Shown here: positions 26,721-35,225 of the stretch, in pieces | How the letters are laid out: each line of letters starts with the position of its first letter | Position numbering within the stretch: position 1 is the stretch's first letter | Source: Fluviibacter phosphoraccumulans | Lineage (GTDB): Bacteria > Pseudomonadota > Gammaproteobacteria > Burkholderiales > Rhodocyclaceae | DNA length: 64,000 nt | Direction of reading: 5' to 3' | NCBI RefSeq assembly: GCF_016110345.1 | Contig: NZ_AP019011.1 | Location: 1,178,001 to 1,242,000, forward strand | Notes under the pieces: generated by a model | The model's input: the letters and a program-made list of their open reading frames with translations, nothing else | Database searches by the model: none | Told to the model about the DNA's origin: nothing | Translations under genes and position numbers: made by a program

Positions 26721-27902
26721 TTAGCAGCGTTCGAAGATGACAGCAATACCCTGACCGCCACCGATACACATGGTGACGAGGCAGTACTTGCCACCAACAC
26801 GTTGCAGTTCGTAGATGGCCTTGGTGGCAATGAAGGCACCCGAGCAACCGACCGGGTGACCCAGTGCAATGGCACCACCATTCGGGTTGGTCTTGGCCGG
26901 ATCCAGACCCAGCACCTTAGAAACCGACAGCGCCTGTGCTGCAAAGGCTTCGTTCGATTCGATGACGTCCATCTGATCCAGGGTCAGACCCGCCTTTTTG
27001 AGGGCCAGACGGGTAGCTGGGATTGGGCCTTCGCCCATGATGTCGTTTGGCACACCTGCAACGGCATACGACACCAGACGGGCCATTGGCTTGTGACCGG
27101 CGCTGGCAGCGACGGCGGCATCGGCCAACACAAAGAAGGCTGCGCCGTCGTTAATGCCCGAGGCATTACCGGCAGTCACGGTACCGTCTTTCTTGAAGGC
27201 TGGTTTCATTTTGGCCAGCGATTCCATGGTCGTGCCACGCTTGACGTGCTCGTCGGTATCGAAAACGACCTCACCCTTACGGGTTTGTTTTACGATCGGC
27301 AAGATCTGCGACTTGAAATGACCCGCGTCAATAGCGGCAGCTGCACGACGCTGTGATTCAACCGCAAATGCATCCTGGTCTTCACGGGTGAAGCCATATT
27401 TGGCAGCCAGGTTTTCAGCGGTGATACCCATGTGACCCACACCAAACGGGTCGGTCAGCACGGCCACCATGCTATCCACTGCCTTGGTGTCACCCATGCG
27501 GGCACCGGTACGCAGCGCTGGCATGAAGTAGGTTGCTTTGGACATGACTTCAACACCACCACCGATGGCGTAGTCTGAATCACCCAGCAGAATGTTCTGT
27601 GCCGAGGTCACAATACCCTGCAGGCCCGAGGCACACAGGCGGCTGACTTGCATGGCGACGGAATCCATCGACAGGCCAGCCTGAATGGAAGCCACGCGGG
27701 AGACATACGCGTAACGCGAATCAGTCGGCATCGTTGTGCCCACTGTCACGTAATTAATGGCTTGTGGGTCAACACCTGAACGACCGACAGCTTCTTTCAT
27801 CACGGTACCGGCCAACTCACTCGGCTCCATGTCAGAAAGGGCGCCACCAAAAGCGCCGATGGCGGAACGAACTGCACTCAGTACAACAACGTCTTTGCTC
27901 AT
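26721..27902 (-). CDS. Acetyl-CoA acetyltransferase (thiolase)
   Basis: Condenses two acetyl-CoA or cleaves acetoacetyl-CoA; in Burkholderiales it commonly feeds polyhydroxybutyrate (PhaA) or ketone-body use (AtoB), which cannot be told apart here. 393 residues from ATG at 27900-27902, which has GGGAG upstream; a longer frame to 27917 is rejected. Active-site Cys90 lies in QVSRLCASG, the histidine in GHPVGCSGA and the second cysteine in CIGGGQG. NEAFAAQALS is also typical. It stands alone between two terminated units; no phaB or phaC is nearby. Confidence 0.95.
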   Translation of the reverse strand: MSKDVVVLSAVRSAIGAFGGALSDMEPSELAGTVMKEAVGRSGVDPQAINYVTVGTTMPTDSRYAYVSRVASIQAGLSMDSVAMQVSRLCASGLQGIVTSAQNILLGDSDYAIGGGVEVMSKATYFMPALRTGARMGDTKAVDSMVAVLTDPFGVGHMGITAENLAAKYGFTREDQDAFAVESQRRAAAAIDAGHFKSQILPIVKQTRKGEVVFDTDEHVKRGTTMESLAKMKPAFKKDGTVTAGNASGINDGAAFFVLADAAVAASAGHKPMARLVSYAVAGVPNDIMGEGPIPATRLALKKAGLTLDQMDVIESNEAFAAQALSVSKVLGLDPAKTNPNGGAIALGHPVGCSGAFIATKAIYELQRVGGKYCLVTMCIGGGQGIAVIFERC

Positions 27903-27939
27903 GCTTCTGTCTCCCAACCTAAATTTGGTTTCTTATCAA

Positions 27940-28923
27940 TCAAATGCCTACCCAAGCGGCAAGCCCTACAACTGCGAGTAGTATCACCCACAAAACCAAA
28001 GCGCGCCAGACCAGACCAATTGCCGATGGCAAGGCTGCTGGTGTCGCCTCTTCACCAACCCCGATTTCAGGGCGGTCAGATACTGTTTCATCATCAATCA
28101 CCGGCGAAGGACTTAACGGCCCGCCGAGTTTGACGCCGAGCGCACCCGCACCGGCGGCGACGATAACGCCCGCGGTATGGTCGCGCCAGCTATTGGCTTG
28201 TTCGCGCCAGCAATACAGGGCGTCTTCAAAATTACCGACTATGGCAAACGCTACCGCGGTCATGCGGGCTGGCAACCAATCGACCAGGGCAAAGGCCTGG
28301 CGGGCAAAAGCGCCGAACTGACGGCGCTTAACCTGTACTTCTTCTGCCGCATGCTCGCCGACCAGCTCTTCATCTTTACGGTCGCTACCGTTCCAATGCG
28401 TGGCCAGAAATGCGGTCAGACGATAAAACACCGCGCCCACCGGCCCAAACACCACAAACCACGCCAGAACGCCGAATACATGACGATGTGAGGCCAGAAC
28501 GCCTGTCTCAATGGCCAGACGGGCAATTTCGTCCGAGCTGGCTTGATCCGGGCATTCGCTATTCCAGGCTTTCATGGCTTTACGGGCGGCTGGCACATCA
28601 TCGGCCTGTAGGGCTTCATTGACGGCAGTAAACGCATGGCTGAACTGACGAAAACCCAGGGTCAAATAAAGCACAACCACACCGAAGGCCATGCCCAATA
28701 ATAGGTTGATACTGGATAAAACCACATCAAGCACGGTGGCCAGGACGACACCGCCGCCCACGATCAGCAACCAAGCCATAAAGCCATGCTGGCGGTTGCC
28801 CGAGTCAAACACGCTCTCGACCCAGTTGGACAGACGAGTCAGCGGGGCGCCCACAAAACGGGCATAAGGCAACGGGCGAACCTGTTCAATAAGCAGTGCA
28901 AGAATCAGTACAACGAGTTTCAT
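27940..28923 (-). CDS. CobD/CbiB-family membrane protein, role unknown
   Basis: 327 residues with four or five hydrophobic helices (MKLVVLILALLIEQV, FMAWLLIVGGGVVLATVL, FGVVVLYLTLGF, VFGVLAWFVVFGPVGAVFYRL, C-terminal ALVLWVILLAVVGLAAW). The ETGVLASHRHVFGVLAWFVVFGPVGAV region and the VDWLPARMTAVAFAIVGN block are the hallmarks of the CobD/CbiB/AmpE superfamily. No corrin-ring genes are nearby and the N- and C-termini differ from true CobD, so aminopropanol attachment in cobalamin synthesis is unlikely. ATG at 28921-28923 was chosen; the frame extends 8 codons further. Confidence 0.75.
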   Translation of the reverse strand: MKLVVLILALLIEQVRPLPYARFVGAPLTRLSNWVESVFDSGNRQHGFMAWLLIVGGGVVLATVLDVVLSSINLLLGMAFGVVVLYLTLGFRQFSHAFTAVNEALQADDVPAARKAMKAWNSECPDQASSDEIARLAIETGVLASHRHVFGVLAWFVVFGPVGAVFYRLTAFLATHWNGSDRKDEELVGEHAAEEVQVKRRQFGAFARQAFALVDWLPARMTAVAFAIVGNFEDALYCWREQANSWRDHTAGVIVAAGAGALGVKLGGPLSPSPVIDDETVSDRPEIGVGEEATPAALPSAIGLVWRALVLWVILLAVVGLAAWVGI

Positions 28924-29035
28924 AGATCTAAAAGCCTGTCTGTCCATTCGGATGCCAGAACCACAATGGATCAGGCCATCGCTATATTGTGTTCAAGATA
29001 ACATATTCAGGTGCAGATTCATCAATCTTTTGATG

Positions 29036-29671
29036 CTAGTTCGCAGCGTTAACGATACGCGATAACTGTGCCAACATGCCCGCCGTGGCCCCCCAAATAT
29101 AACGCCCTGACCAGGGCACCGCCAGAAACGAACGCCAGGCACCCCGGTAAAAGCGCGTTTCCTGCCGCATATTGCGCGGGTCGAGGATAAAGTCCAGCGG
29201 GACATCAAAGATGTCGGCGACTTCACCCGGATCGGGCACCAGATCGCAAGGCGTTTTTACAAAGCCGATCATGGGCGATACTGAAAAGCCGGTACCCGTA
29301 TGGTACTGGGGCATCTGGCCAAATAGATCTACTTTGCTCGGATCAAGGCCGATCTCTTCGTGTGCTTCGCGGAGCGCCCCAGCCATAGCGCCCTCGCCCG
29401 GATTCAGCCCGCCACCGGGAAAGCTGATCTGCCCAGCATGATCGCGCAGATGCGCGGTACGCTGCGTCAACAGCAAACGCAATGGCGCGTTAGTCGCAGG
29501 CTGCAAAATCGGAATGAGCACCGCTGCCGGACGGCGACCGGTAAGCAGACGCTCGCGGATTTCTGGCGGCACGGGCTCATCGACGATCTCGGTAATGCCG
29601 GGTAAGCCGGGCTCAACGCCGGGGGTTAATCCGGCAAAGGCCGCTCTTAAGGCTTCAGGTGTAATGGCCAT
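29036..29671 (-). CDS. nudL: CoA pyrophosphatase (Nudix, NudL-like)
   Basis: 211 residues from ATG at 29669-29671; the frame stays open ten codons more. The Nudix box is complete: G-x5-E-x7-REAHEEIGL within GGLNPGEGAMAGA and REAHEEIGLDPS. The preceding PVLIPIL-type strand and RTAHLRDHAGQISFPGG are the signature of the CoA-diphosphatase subgroup (LLTQRT.HLR.HAGQISFPGG). Expected to cleave CoA and its thioesters to phosphopantetheine derivatives and 3',5'-ADP. Confidence 0.92.
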   Translation of the reverse strand: MAITPEALRAAFAGLTPGVEPGLPGITEIVDEPVPPEIRERLLTGRRPAAVLIPILQPATNAPLRLLLTQRTAHLRDHAGQISFPGGGLNPGEGAMAGALREAHEEIGLDPSKVDLFGQMPQYHTGTGFSVSPMIGFVKTPCDLVPDPGEVADIFDVPLDFILDPRNMRQETRFYRGAWRSFLAVPWSGRYIWGATAGMLAQLSRIVNAAN

Positions 29672-29704
29672 GGCGTTAAAAAGGGCGCCAGGGCGCCCCA
29701 AGTA

Positions 29705-30196
29705 TTAATCGCGGAAGTTGCCAAACTGCAAGGGCACATCTTTGATGCCTTCTTTGACCAGGGCAATCGCCTCTTGCAGGATATCGCGCTTGGCGCCGGT
29801 TACCCGGACGGCCTCGCCCTGAATGGACGCCTGCACTTTCATTTTGGAATCTTTGAGCATGGCCACGATCTTTTTAGAGGTGTTTTGCTCAATGCCCACT
29901 TTAACCTTGAGCTCTTGCTTGACCTTATTGCCGCCCACCTTTTGTACCGAACCATGATCCAGGCAGCGCACATCAATCGATTTGCTGGTCATCTCAGGCA
30001 GCAGAATGCCCTGCATCTGATCCAACTGAAAATCGTTGTCCGCATGCAAGATAATGGTTTTGTCTTTTTCATTCAGTTCGGCATTGGCATCCGAACCTTT
30101 GAAGTCGTAACGATTGGTGATTTTGCGATTGGCGACATCGACGGCGTTTTTGAGCGACGGCATGTCCACTTCGGAGGTGATATCAAAGCTGGGCAT
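29705..30196 (-). CDS. yajQ: YajQ-family nucleotide-binding protein
   Basis: 163 residues, typical for the family: starts MPSFDITSEVDMPSLKNAV, then NRYDFKGSDA, GGNKVKQELKVKVGI and the C-terminal PLQFGNFRD. YajQ members bind nucleotides; a Xanthomonas homologue is a c-di-GMP-responsive transcription co-factor, but function in this organism is unproven. ATG at 30194-30196; a longer TTG-initiated frame is rejected because MPSFDIT is the universal start. It lies 5 bp after ppnP. Confidence 0.95.
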   Translation of the reverse strand: MPSFDITSEVDMPSLKNAVDVANRKITNRYDFKGSDANAELNEKDKTIILHADNDFQLDQMQGILLPEMTSKSIDVRCLDHGSVQKVGGNKVKQELKVKVGIEQNTSKKIVAMLKDSKMKVQASIQGEAVRVTGAKRDILQEAIALVKEGIKDVPLQFGNFRD

Positions 30197-30201
30197 AGTA
30201 A

Positions 30202-30513
30202 TCAACCAAAGTGACAAACGTAGTGATAAGGCTCGTCGCAGGCGATTTCAAACGACGAGTTGCCCGGCACATCAAACGACTGACCGGCACCATAGGTCTT
30301 CCAATCGCTCTCGCCTTTGAGGCGAACGCGGCACGAACCACCCACCCCTTCCATGATTTCCGGGGCACCGGTATTAAAGGTCAGCGATGACGGCAGAATG
30401 ACGCCAACGGTTTTTTTAGTGCCATCGGCAAACTGCACGGTGTGGCTGACGCACTTACCATCGAAGTACACATTGGCAGCTTTAACCACCGAAACGTTAT
30501 CGTATTGAGCCAT
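30202..30513 (-). CDS. ppnP: Pyrimidine/purine nucleoside phosphorylase PpnP (DUF1255)
   Basis: 103-residue single-domain cupin-like protein: YFDGKCVSHTVQFADGTKKTVGVILP split by family blocks, then FNTGAPEIMEGVGG and GQSFDVPGNSSFEI are the PpnP (YaiE) signature. The E. coli homologue phosphorolyses many nucleosides. ATG at 30511-30513 directly follows the TAA of the DUF2788 gene (TAAATG), so translation is coupled. Confidence 0.93.
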   Translation of the reverse strand: MAQYDNVSVVKAANVYFDGKCVSHTVQFADGTKKTVGVILPSSLTFNTGAPEIMEGVGGSCRVRLKGESDWKTYGAGQSFDVPGNSSFEIACDEPYHYVCHFG

Positions 30514-30735
30514 TTAGATTCCCCACATTTTCTGGATAACGCTTTTGGCGATGAAACCGACCATACCAAAAGCCAGGACAAAAAATAGAATAGCGGTACC
30601 CGTTTTACCCGCCTTCGATTTGAAGGCGATTTCTCCAATGATGAACAGCATGAAGAGAATGAATGCTGCCACGCCGTAAGTCGACATGAAGTCAGCAATT
30701 TGCTCCTCGTTGAAGCCGAACAGGGTACCTTCCAT
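30514..30735 (-). CDS. DUF2788 small membrane protein
   Basis: 73 residues with two hydrophobic segments (VAAFILFMLFIIGEIAF and TAILFFVLAFGMVGFIAK) joined by a short basic loop KSKAGKTG. This resembles the DUF2788 family of small beta-/gammaproteobacterial inner-membrane proteins; no function is known. It sits 2 bp after argG and abuts ppnP, so it is inside the arg-ppnP-yajQ transcription unit. Confidence 0.75.
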   Translation of the reverse strand: MEGTLFGFNEEQIADFMSTYGVAAFILFMLFIIGEIAFKSKAGKTGTAILFFVLAFGMVGFIAKSVIQKMWGI

Positions 30736-30737
30736 GA

Positions 30738-32075
30738 TTACGCTTTCTTGCGCGACGGTGCTTTGGCCGGTGCACTCACCGATGCTTTGGCCGGCGCCTT
30801 TTTAGCAACCGCTTTTTTGGCCGCTGGTTTTTTTGCTGCCACCTTTGGTGCCTTACGAGCATCGCGGTTGGCACCAATACGCATCCGCAGGGCGTTCAGC
30901 TTGATGAAGCCGCCGGCATCCTTTTGATCATACGCACCGGCGTCATCTTCAAAGGTGGCAATCGTTGGATCAAACAACGAATCCTGCTTCGAATCGCGGC
31001 CGACAACAATCACGTTACCCTTGTAGAGTTTGAGGCGAACGCTGCCGTTCACGTGTTCTTGCGTATGGTCGATCAGCGTTTGCAGCGCCTGACGCTCCGG
31101 GCTCCACCAGTAGCCGTTGTAAATCAGGCTGGCGTAACGCGGCATGAGGTCATCCTTGAGGTGGGCGACTTCACGGTCCAGCGTAATCGATTCAATGGCG
31201 CGGTGACCCTTGAGCAGAATCGTGCCGCCCGGGGTTTCGTAACAGCCACGCGACTTCATACCCACATAACGGTTTTCAACCAGATCCAGACGGCCGATAC
31301 CGTGCTTGCCACCCAACTCGTTGAGCAGTGCCAGAATTTCGTGCGGCTTCATCTTCTTGCCGTTGATGGCAACCGGGTCACCCTTGGCGTACTGAATGTC
31401 AATGTACTCGGCCTTGTTCGGCGCTTTTTCAGGTGATACCGTCCAACGCCACATCGACTCTTCGGCTTCGGCCGCCGGGTCTTCCAGGTGACGGCCTTCA
31501 AAAGAAATGTGCAGCAGGTTGGCGTCCATGGAGTACGGCGAGCCACCCTTCTTGTGCTTCATATCAATCGGAATGCCATGCGACTCGGCGTAGTTCATGA
31601 GCTTTTCGCGCGACAGCAGATCCCACTCACGCCAAGGGGCGATGACTTTAACACCCGGCTTCAGGGCATAGGCGCCCAGCTCGAAACGCACCTGGTCATT
31701 ACCCTTGCCGGTCGCACCGTGACAAATGGCATCGGCACCGGTTTTGTTAACGATTTCGATCAGGCGCTTGGCGATCAGCGGACGGGCAATCGACGTGCCG
31801 AGCAGGTACTCGCCTTCGTAGACGGTGTTAGCGCGGAACATGGGGAACACGAAATCGCGCACGAACTCTTCGCGCAGATCATCGATAAAGATGTTCTTCG
31901 GCTTGATGCCGAGCTTGAGTGCTTTGGCACGCGCCGGTTCGAGTTCTTCGCCCTGGCCCAGATCGGCCGTGAAGGTCACCACTTCACAGCCATAGGTGTC
32001 TTGCAGCCACTTCAGAATGACGGAGGTATCCAGACCGCCCGAATAGGCCAACACTACTTTTTTGATATCGCTCAT
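30738..32075 (-). CDS. argG: Argininosuccinate synthase with Lys/Ala-rich C-terminal tail
   Basis: Joins citrulline and aspartate with ATP in arginine synthesis. Residues 1-408 are a normal ArgG of the roughly 405-410-residue type: ATP motif AYSGGLDTSVILKWL, GEYLLGTSIARPLIAK, ATGKGNDQVRFE, YSMDANLLHISFEG, ENRYVGMKSRGCYETPGG, ending NALRMRIGANRDARKA. Residues about 409-445 are an extra tail of repeated AAKKPAAKKAVAKKAPAK composition ending SRKKA, resembling bacterial histone-H1-like proteins. The tail is in frame, ends 2 bp before the next gene and is not part of the enzyme fold. ATG at 32073-32075, 41 bp after argF. Confidence 0.97.
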   Translation of the reverse strand: MSDIKKVVLAYSGGLDTSVILKWLQDTYGCEVVTFTADLGQGEELEPARAKALKLGIKPKNIFIDDLREEFVRDFVFPMFRANTVYEGEYLLGTSIARPLIAKRLIEIVNKTGADAICHGATGKGNDQVRFELGAYALKPGVKVIAPWREWDLLSREKLMNYAESHGIPIDMKHKKGGSPYSMDANLLHISFEGRHLEDPAAEAEESMWRWTVSPEKAPNKAEYIDIQYAKGDPVAINGKKMKPHEILALLNELGGKHGIGRLDLVENRYVGMKSRGCYETPGGTILLKGHRAIESITLDREVAHLKDDLMPRYASLIYNGYWWSPERQALQTLIDHTQEHVNGSVRLKLYKGNVIVVGRDSKQDSLFDPTIATFEDDAGAYDQKDAGGFIKLNALRMRIGANRDARKAPKVAAKKPAAKKAVAKKAPAKASVSAPAKAPSRKKA

Positions 32076-32116
32076 TGCTGCTTTCCGCTCAATGTTAAAA
32101 ACAAAACCACGCCAGA

Positions 32117-33031
32117 TCAGTCAACCTGACCCAGCAATAAAAATTCCATCAGTGCCTTCTGGACATGCAGGCGATTCTCGGCCTCTTCCCAGACCACGCT
32201 TTGCGATCCGTCGATAACACTGGCCGTGACTTCTTCACCGCGGTGCGCCGGCAGACAATGCATGAACAGCGCGCCGGTGTTGGCGACTGCCATCATGTCG
32301 TCATCCACCTGCCAATCGGCAAAGTCTTTAAGCCGTTCATCGTTTTCGGCTTCGAAGCCCATCGAGGTCCAGACGTCGGTGGTGACCAGGTCAGCACCAC
32401 GGGCGGCATCCATAGGGTCAGCAAAGACCTCGAAGTGGTTACCGTTACCGCCGACCAAGGCGGTATCAAGCTCGTAGCCCGGTGGCGTTGAAACGTTGAC
32501 CTTGAAATCCAGAATACGCGCCGCCTGCAGCCAGGTATTGCACACGTTATTGGCATCACCAATCCAGGCGACGGTCTTACCGCGCAGATCACCGCGATGC
32601 TCGTGATAGGTAAAAATATCCGCCAGGATCTGGCACGGATGATATTCGTTGGTGAGTCCGTTAATGACGGGCACGCGCGAATAGGTCGAAAAACGCTCAA
32701 CGATGCTCTGCTCGAAGGTGCGAATCATGACGATGTCGCTCATGCGCGAGATAACCTGTGCGGCATCTTCGACCGGCTCGCCGCGACCCAACTGAGAATC
32801 ACGCGTGTTGAGGTAGATGGCAGCGCCACCCAACTGCTGCATGCCAGCTTCAAAAGACAGGCGCGTGCGCGTGCTGGCCTTTTCAAAAATCATGACCAGC
32901 GTGCGGTCTACCAGCGGCCAGTACTGCTGATACGACTTGAAGCGTTCTTTGATCCAGCGGCTACGGGCAAAGAGGTATTCGTATTCTTCGCGGTTTAAAT
33001 CGCTGAACTGCAAGTAGTGTCTCAAACTCAT
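32117..33031 (-). CDS. argF: Ornithine carbamoyltransferase
   Basis: Carbamoyl phosphate plus ornithine to citrulline. 304 residues. Carbamoyl-phosphate loop EKASTRTRLSFE, second signature EYHPCQILADIFT, ornithine/catalytic site HCLPAHRGEEV. It belongs with argD upstream and argG downstream as consecutive arginine-pathway steps. ATG at 33029-33031 is one base after the argD stop. Confidence 0.97.
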   Translation of the reverse strand: MSLRHYLQFSDLNREEYEYLFARSRWIKERFKSYQQYWPLVDRTLVMIFEKASTRTRLSFEAGMQQLGGAAIYLNTRDSQLGRGEPVEDAAQVISRMSDIVMIRTFEQSIVERFSTYSRVPVINGLTNEYHPCQILADIFTYHEHRGDLRGKTVAWIGDANNVCNTWLQAARILDFKVNVSTPPGYELDTALVGGNGNHFEVFADPMDAARGADLVTTDVWTSMGFEAENDERLKDFADWQVDDDMMAVANTGALFMHCLPAHRGEEVTASVIDGSQSVVWEEAENRLHVQKALMEFLLLGQVD

Positions 33032-33032
33032 T

Positions 33033-34205
33033 TTACTTTCCCAGATAATGGGTAATCACAGCGGTCAAACGCTCAACGAGCGTATCGACATCGGCCTGGG
33101 TGATATTGAGTGATGGCAGCAGACGCACCACCGAGTCGGCCGTTACGTTAATGAGCAGACCCGCATCACGTGCCAGACCAACCAGTTCACCACAGGGGCG
33201 ATCCAGTTCAACACCAATCATCAGGCCACGGCCACGGATATCCACGACTTCGGGGAAGTGACCAATACGGGCACGCAGCCCGTTGCGGATGGCGTGCCCC
33301 ATTTTATCGGCATTTTCCAGAAGCTGATCGCGCTCAAGCACGTCGATCGTTGTTTTGGCGGCGCGCATGGCCAACGGGTTGCCCCCAAAGGTGGAGCCGT
33401 GATTGCCCGGCCCGAAGAGCCCTGCAGCACGACCACCCACCATGCAGGCACCCACCGGCACGCCCGAACCAAGGCCTTTGGCCAACGAAACCACATCCGG
33501 ACGCACGCCGGAATGCTGAAAGCCAAACCATTTACCGGTACGGCCAATGCCGCACTGCACTTCGTCGGTCATCAGCAGCCAGCCCTTTTCATCACAGAAG
33601 GTGCGCAGATCGCGCTGGAACTGGTCGTCCGCCAGATGAATACCGCCCTCACCCTGGATCATTTCTATTAGCACGGCCACCACATTTTTGTTGTGTTCGG
33701 CCACCTGGCGGATGGCTTCGATGTCGTTGTAGGGCACACGGACAAAACCACTGACCAGCGGCTCGAAGCCTGCCTGGGTTTTACGATTACCGGTTGCCGA
33801 CAGCGTGGCCATGGTACGGCCATGAAAGGCATGCTCCATCACAATGATGCTGGGGTTATCCACACCCTGACGGTGGCCATAAAAACGGGCCAACTTAATG
33901 GCGGCTTCATTGGCTTCGCAACCGGAGTTACAGAAAAAGACCTCATCCATACCCGACAAAGACGCCAGCTTATCCGCCAGCGCTTCTTGCAGCGGAACGC
34001 GGTACAAATTAGACGTGTGCAGCAACTGAGACGCCTGATGACTTAATGCGTGCACCAGATCCGGATGATTGTGCCCCAAGGTGTTGACTGCGATACCCGA
34101 CAGCGCATCCAGGTAGCGCTTGCCCTCAGTATCTACAAGCCAGCTGCCTTCTCCGTGTGAAAAGGCAACCGGTTGGCGGGCATAAGTGTTCATCACGTGG
34201 GTCAT
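33033..34205 (-). CDS. argD: Acetylornithine aminotransferase
   Basis: PLP enzyme of class III, 390 residues from ATG at 34203-34205 (Shine-Dalgarno GAGAAG); the frame is open ten codons further. Conserved parts: YLDALSGIAVNTLGHNHP, FFCNSGCEANEAAIKLAR, HGRTMATLSATGN, LMTDEVQCGIGRTG and the PLP lysine in VSLAKGLGSGVPVGA. In the same operon as argF and argG. Some family members also use succinyl-diaminopimelate. Confidence 0.95.
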   Translation of the reverse strand: MTHVMNTYARQPVAFSHGEGSWLVDTEGKRYLDALSGIAVNTLGHNHPDLVHALSHQASQLLHTSNLYRVPLQEALADKLASLSGMDEVFFCNSGCEANEAAIKLARFYGHRQGVDNPSIIVMEHAFHGRTMATLSATGNRKTQAGFEPLVSGFVRVPYNDIEAIRQVAEHNKNVVAVLIEMIQGEGGIHLADDQFQRDLRTFCDEKGWLLMTDEVQCGIGRTGKWFGFQHSGVRPDVVSLAKGLGSGVPVGACMVGGRAAGLFGPGNHGSTFGGNPLAMRAAKTTIDVLERDQLLENADKMGHAIRNGLRARIGHFPEVVDIRGRGLMIGVELDRPCGELVGLARDAGLLINVTADSVVRLLPSLNITQADVDTLVERLTAVITHYLGK

Positions 34206-34392
34206 GGTGACTTCTCGGTCGATAAAGAATGGCAAGCAAAATCAGAAAAACAAAAGCGACGCGGCTGCACTCTGAACCTTTGGATTACAGAATCCCCGCC
34301 GCATCGCGTATTGAAAGCGTTTCCGTGATTTTATGGCAAAAGTGGCGGGGCATCCACTCCCGCAAGTGCACAAAAGTCGATAGAATGACGAT

Positions 34393-34779
34393 ATGGACAC
34401 CCCCGCATCGACAGATAACGCACAAAAAGAGTCGGATCTGTCTCATAGTCTCGTCATTGTCGGCCGCACGCAGGACGGTAAGAAATTCCGCCCTTCGGAT
34501 TGGGCCGAGCGTCTTTGTGGCGTGATGTCAGCCTTCGGCACTGAAAAACGCATGAAATACTCGCCTTACGTCAGCCCGGGCGAATGGGAAGGTGATAAAT
34601 GCGTTTTCATCGACGGCATTCTTTACGAGCTTTCCCCGATTGCTTACCGCTTTCTGGCCAACTTCGCCAAAGACAACGACCTGATGCTCGTTGATGGCGT
34701 GTGCAGCCTAGAAGTGTGCAATATCGATGAGACCTTGGCGGAGGTTGTGGTCTACCCGCCTAACACCCCGGTTCGATAG
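34393..34779 (+). CDS. DUF3579 family protein
   Basis: 128 residues, soluble. Central conserved block FRPSDWAERLCGVMS, then RMKYSPYVSPGEW and DGILYELSPIAYRFL: the DUF3579 family, common beside arg genes and rpsT in betaproteobacteria. No catalytic motif is recognised and no function is known. It is divergent from argD. A -10-like TAGAAT (34381-34386) lies only 6 bp before the ATG, so the transcript may be nearly leaderless. Confidence 0.8.
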   Translation: MDTPASTDNAQKESDLSHSLVIVGRTQDGKKFRPSDWAERLCGVMSAFGTEKRMKYSPYVSPGEWEGDKCVFIDGILYELSPIAYRFLANFAKDNDLMLVDGVCSLEVCNIDETLAEVVVYPPNTPVR

Positions 34780-34822
34780 GATTCACCCTAAGTTTTAAGC
34801 GTTTGATGCCGCGCTAGACGTA

Positions 34823-34848
34823 AAAAAAGCACCCGTAGGTGCTTTTTT
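34823..34848. terminator. Bidirectional terminator between DUF3579 gene and rpsT
   Basis: AAAAAAGCACC (34823-34833) with GGTGCTTTTTT (34838-34848), loop CGTA. T-runs are present in both directions, so it serves both converging genes. Confidence 0.92.
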
Positions 34849-34866
34849 ATTGCGTCTGGTTCAGAC

Positions 34867-35133
34867 TTAGGCAGCCATGGCCTTGATCTGTGCCGACAGA
34901 CGGCTCTTGTGACGCGATGACTTGTTCTTGTGAACAATACGCTTGTCAGCAATGCTATCAATCGAACTAACTGCAGCTGCAAAAACAGCTTGAGCAGCAG
35001 ACTTGTCACCAGCCTCAATAGCACGGCGCACCTTTTTGATAGCCGTACGGAACTCGGAGCGCTGGCTGGCGTTGTGAGCACGCTGCTTATTTGCCTGACG
35101 GGCACGTTTGCGGGCTTGGGCGCTATTGGCCAT
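34867..35133 (-). CDS. rpsT: 30S ribosomal protein S20
   Basis: 88 residues: MANSAQARKRARQANKQR start, AIKKVRRAIEAGDKSAA and the C-terminal NKSSRHKSRLSAQIKAM. The ATG at 35131-35133 is the standard start; an upstream in-frame extension to 35211 crosses the promoter region. It is divergent from murJ. Confidence 0.97.
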   Translation of the reverse strand: MANSAQARKRARQANKQRAHNASQRSEFRTAIKKVRRAIEAGDKSAAQAVFAAAVSSIDSIADKRIVHKNKSSRHKSRLSAQIKAMAA

Positions 35134-35225
35134 GAAACATCCTTTGCGGGGGAAATTGGGTAAATGCGAAAACACGCGACTATACCGGAAAGCGCAAACA
35201 AGTGCAACCATCGTACAATTCGGGC

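Noticed and set aside
27940..28923. True cobalamin synthase CobD
   Set aside because: No corrin pathway genes are near and the termini diverge; left as a CobD/CbiB-family protein of unknown role.
30738..30851. ArgG tail as a frameshift artefact
   Set aside because: The repeated Lys/Ala composition is coherent, in frame with the enzyme and ends cleanly 2 bp before the next gene; a shifted frame would not give such order.
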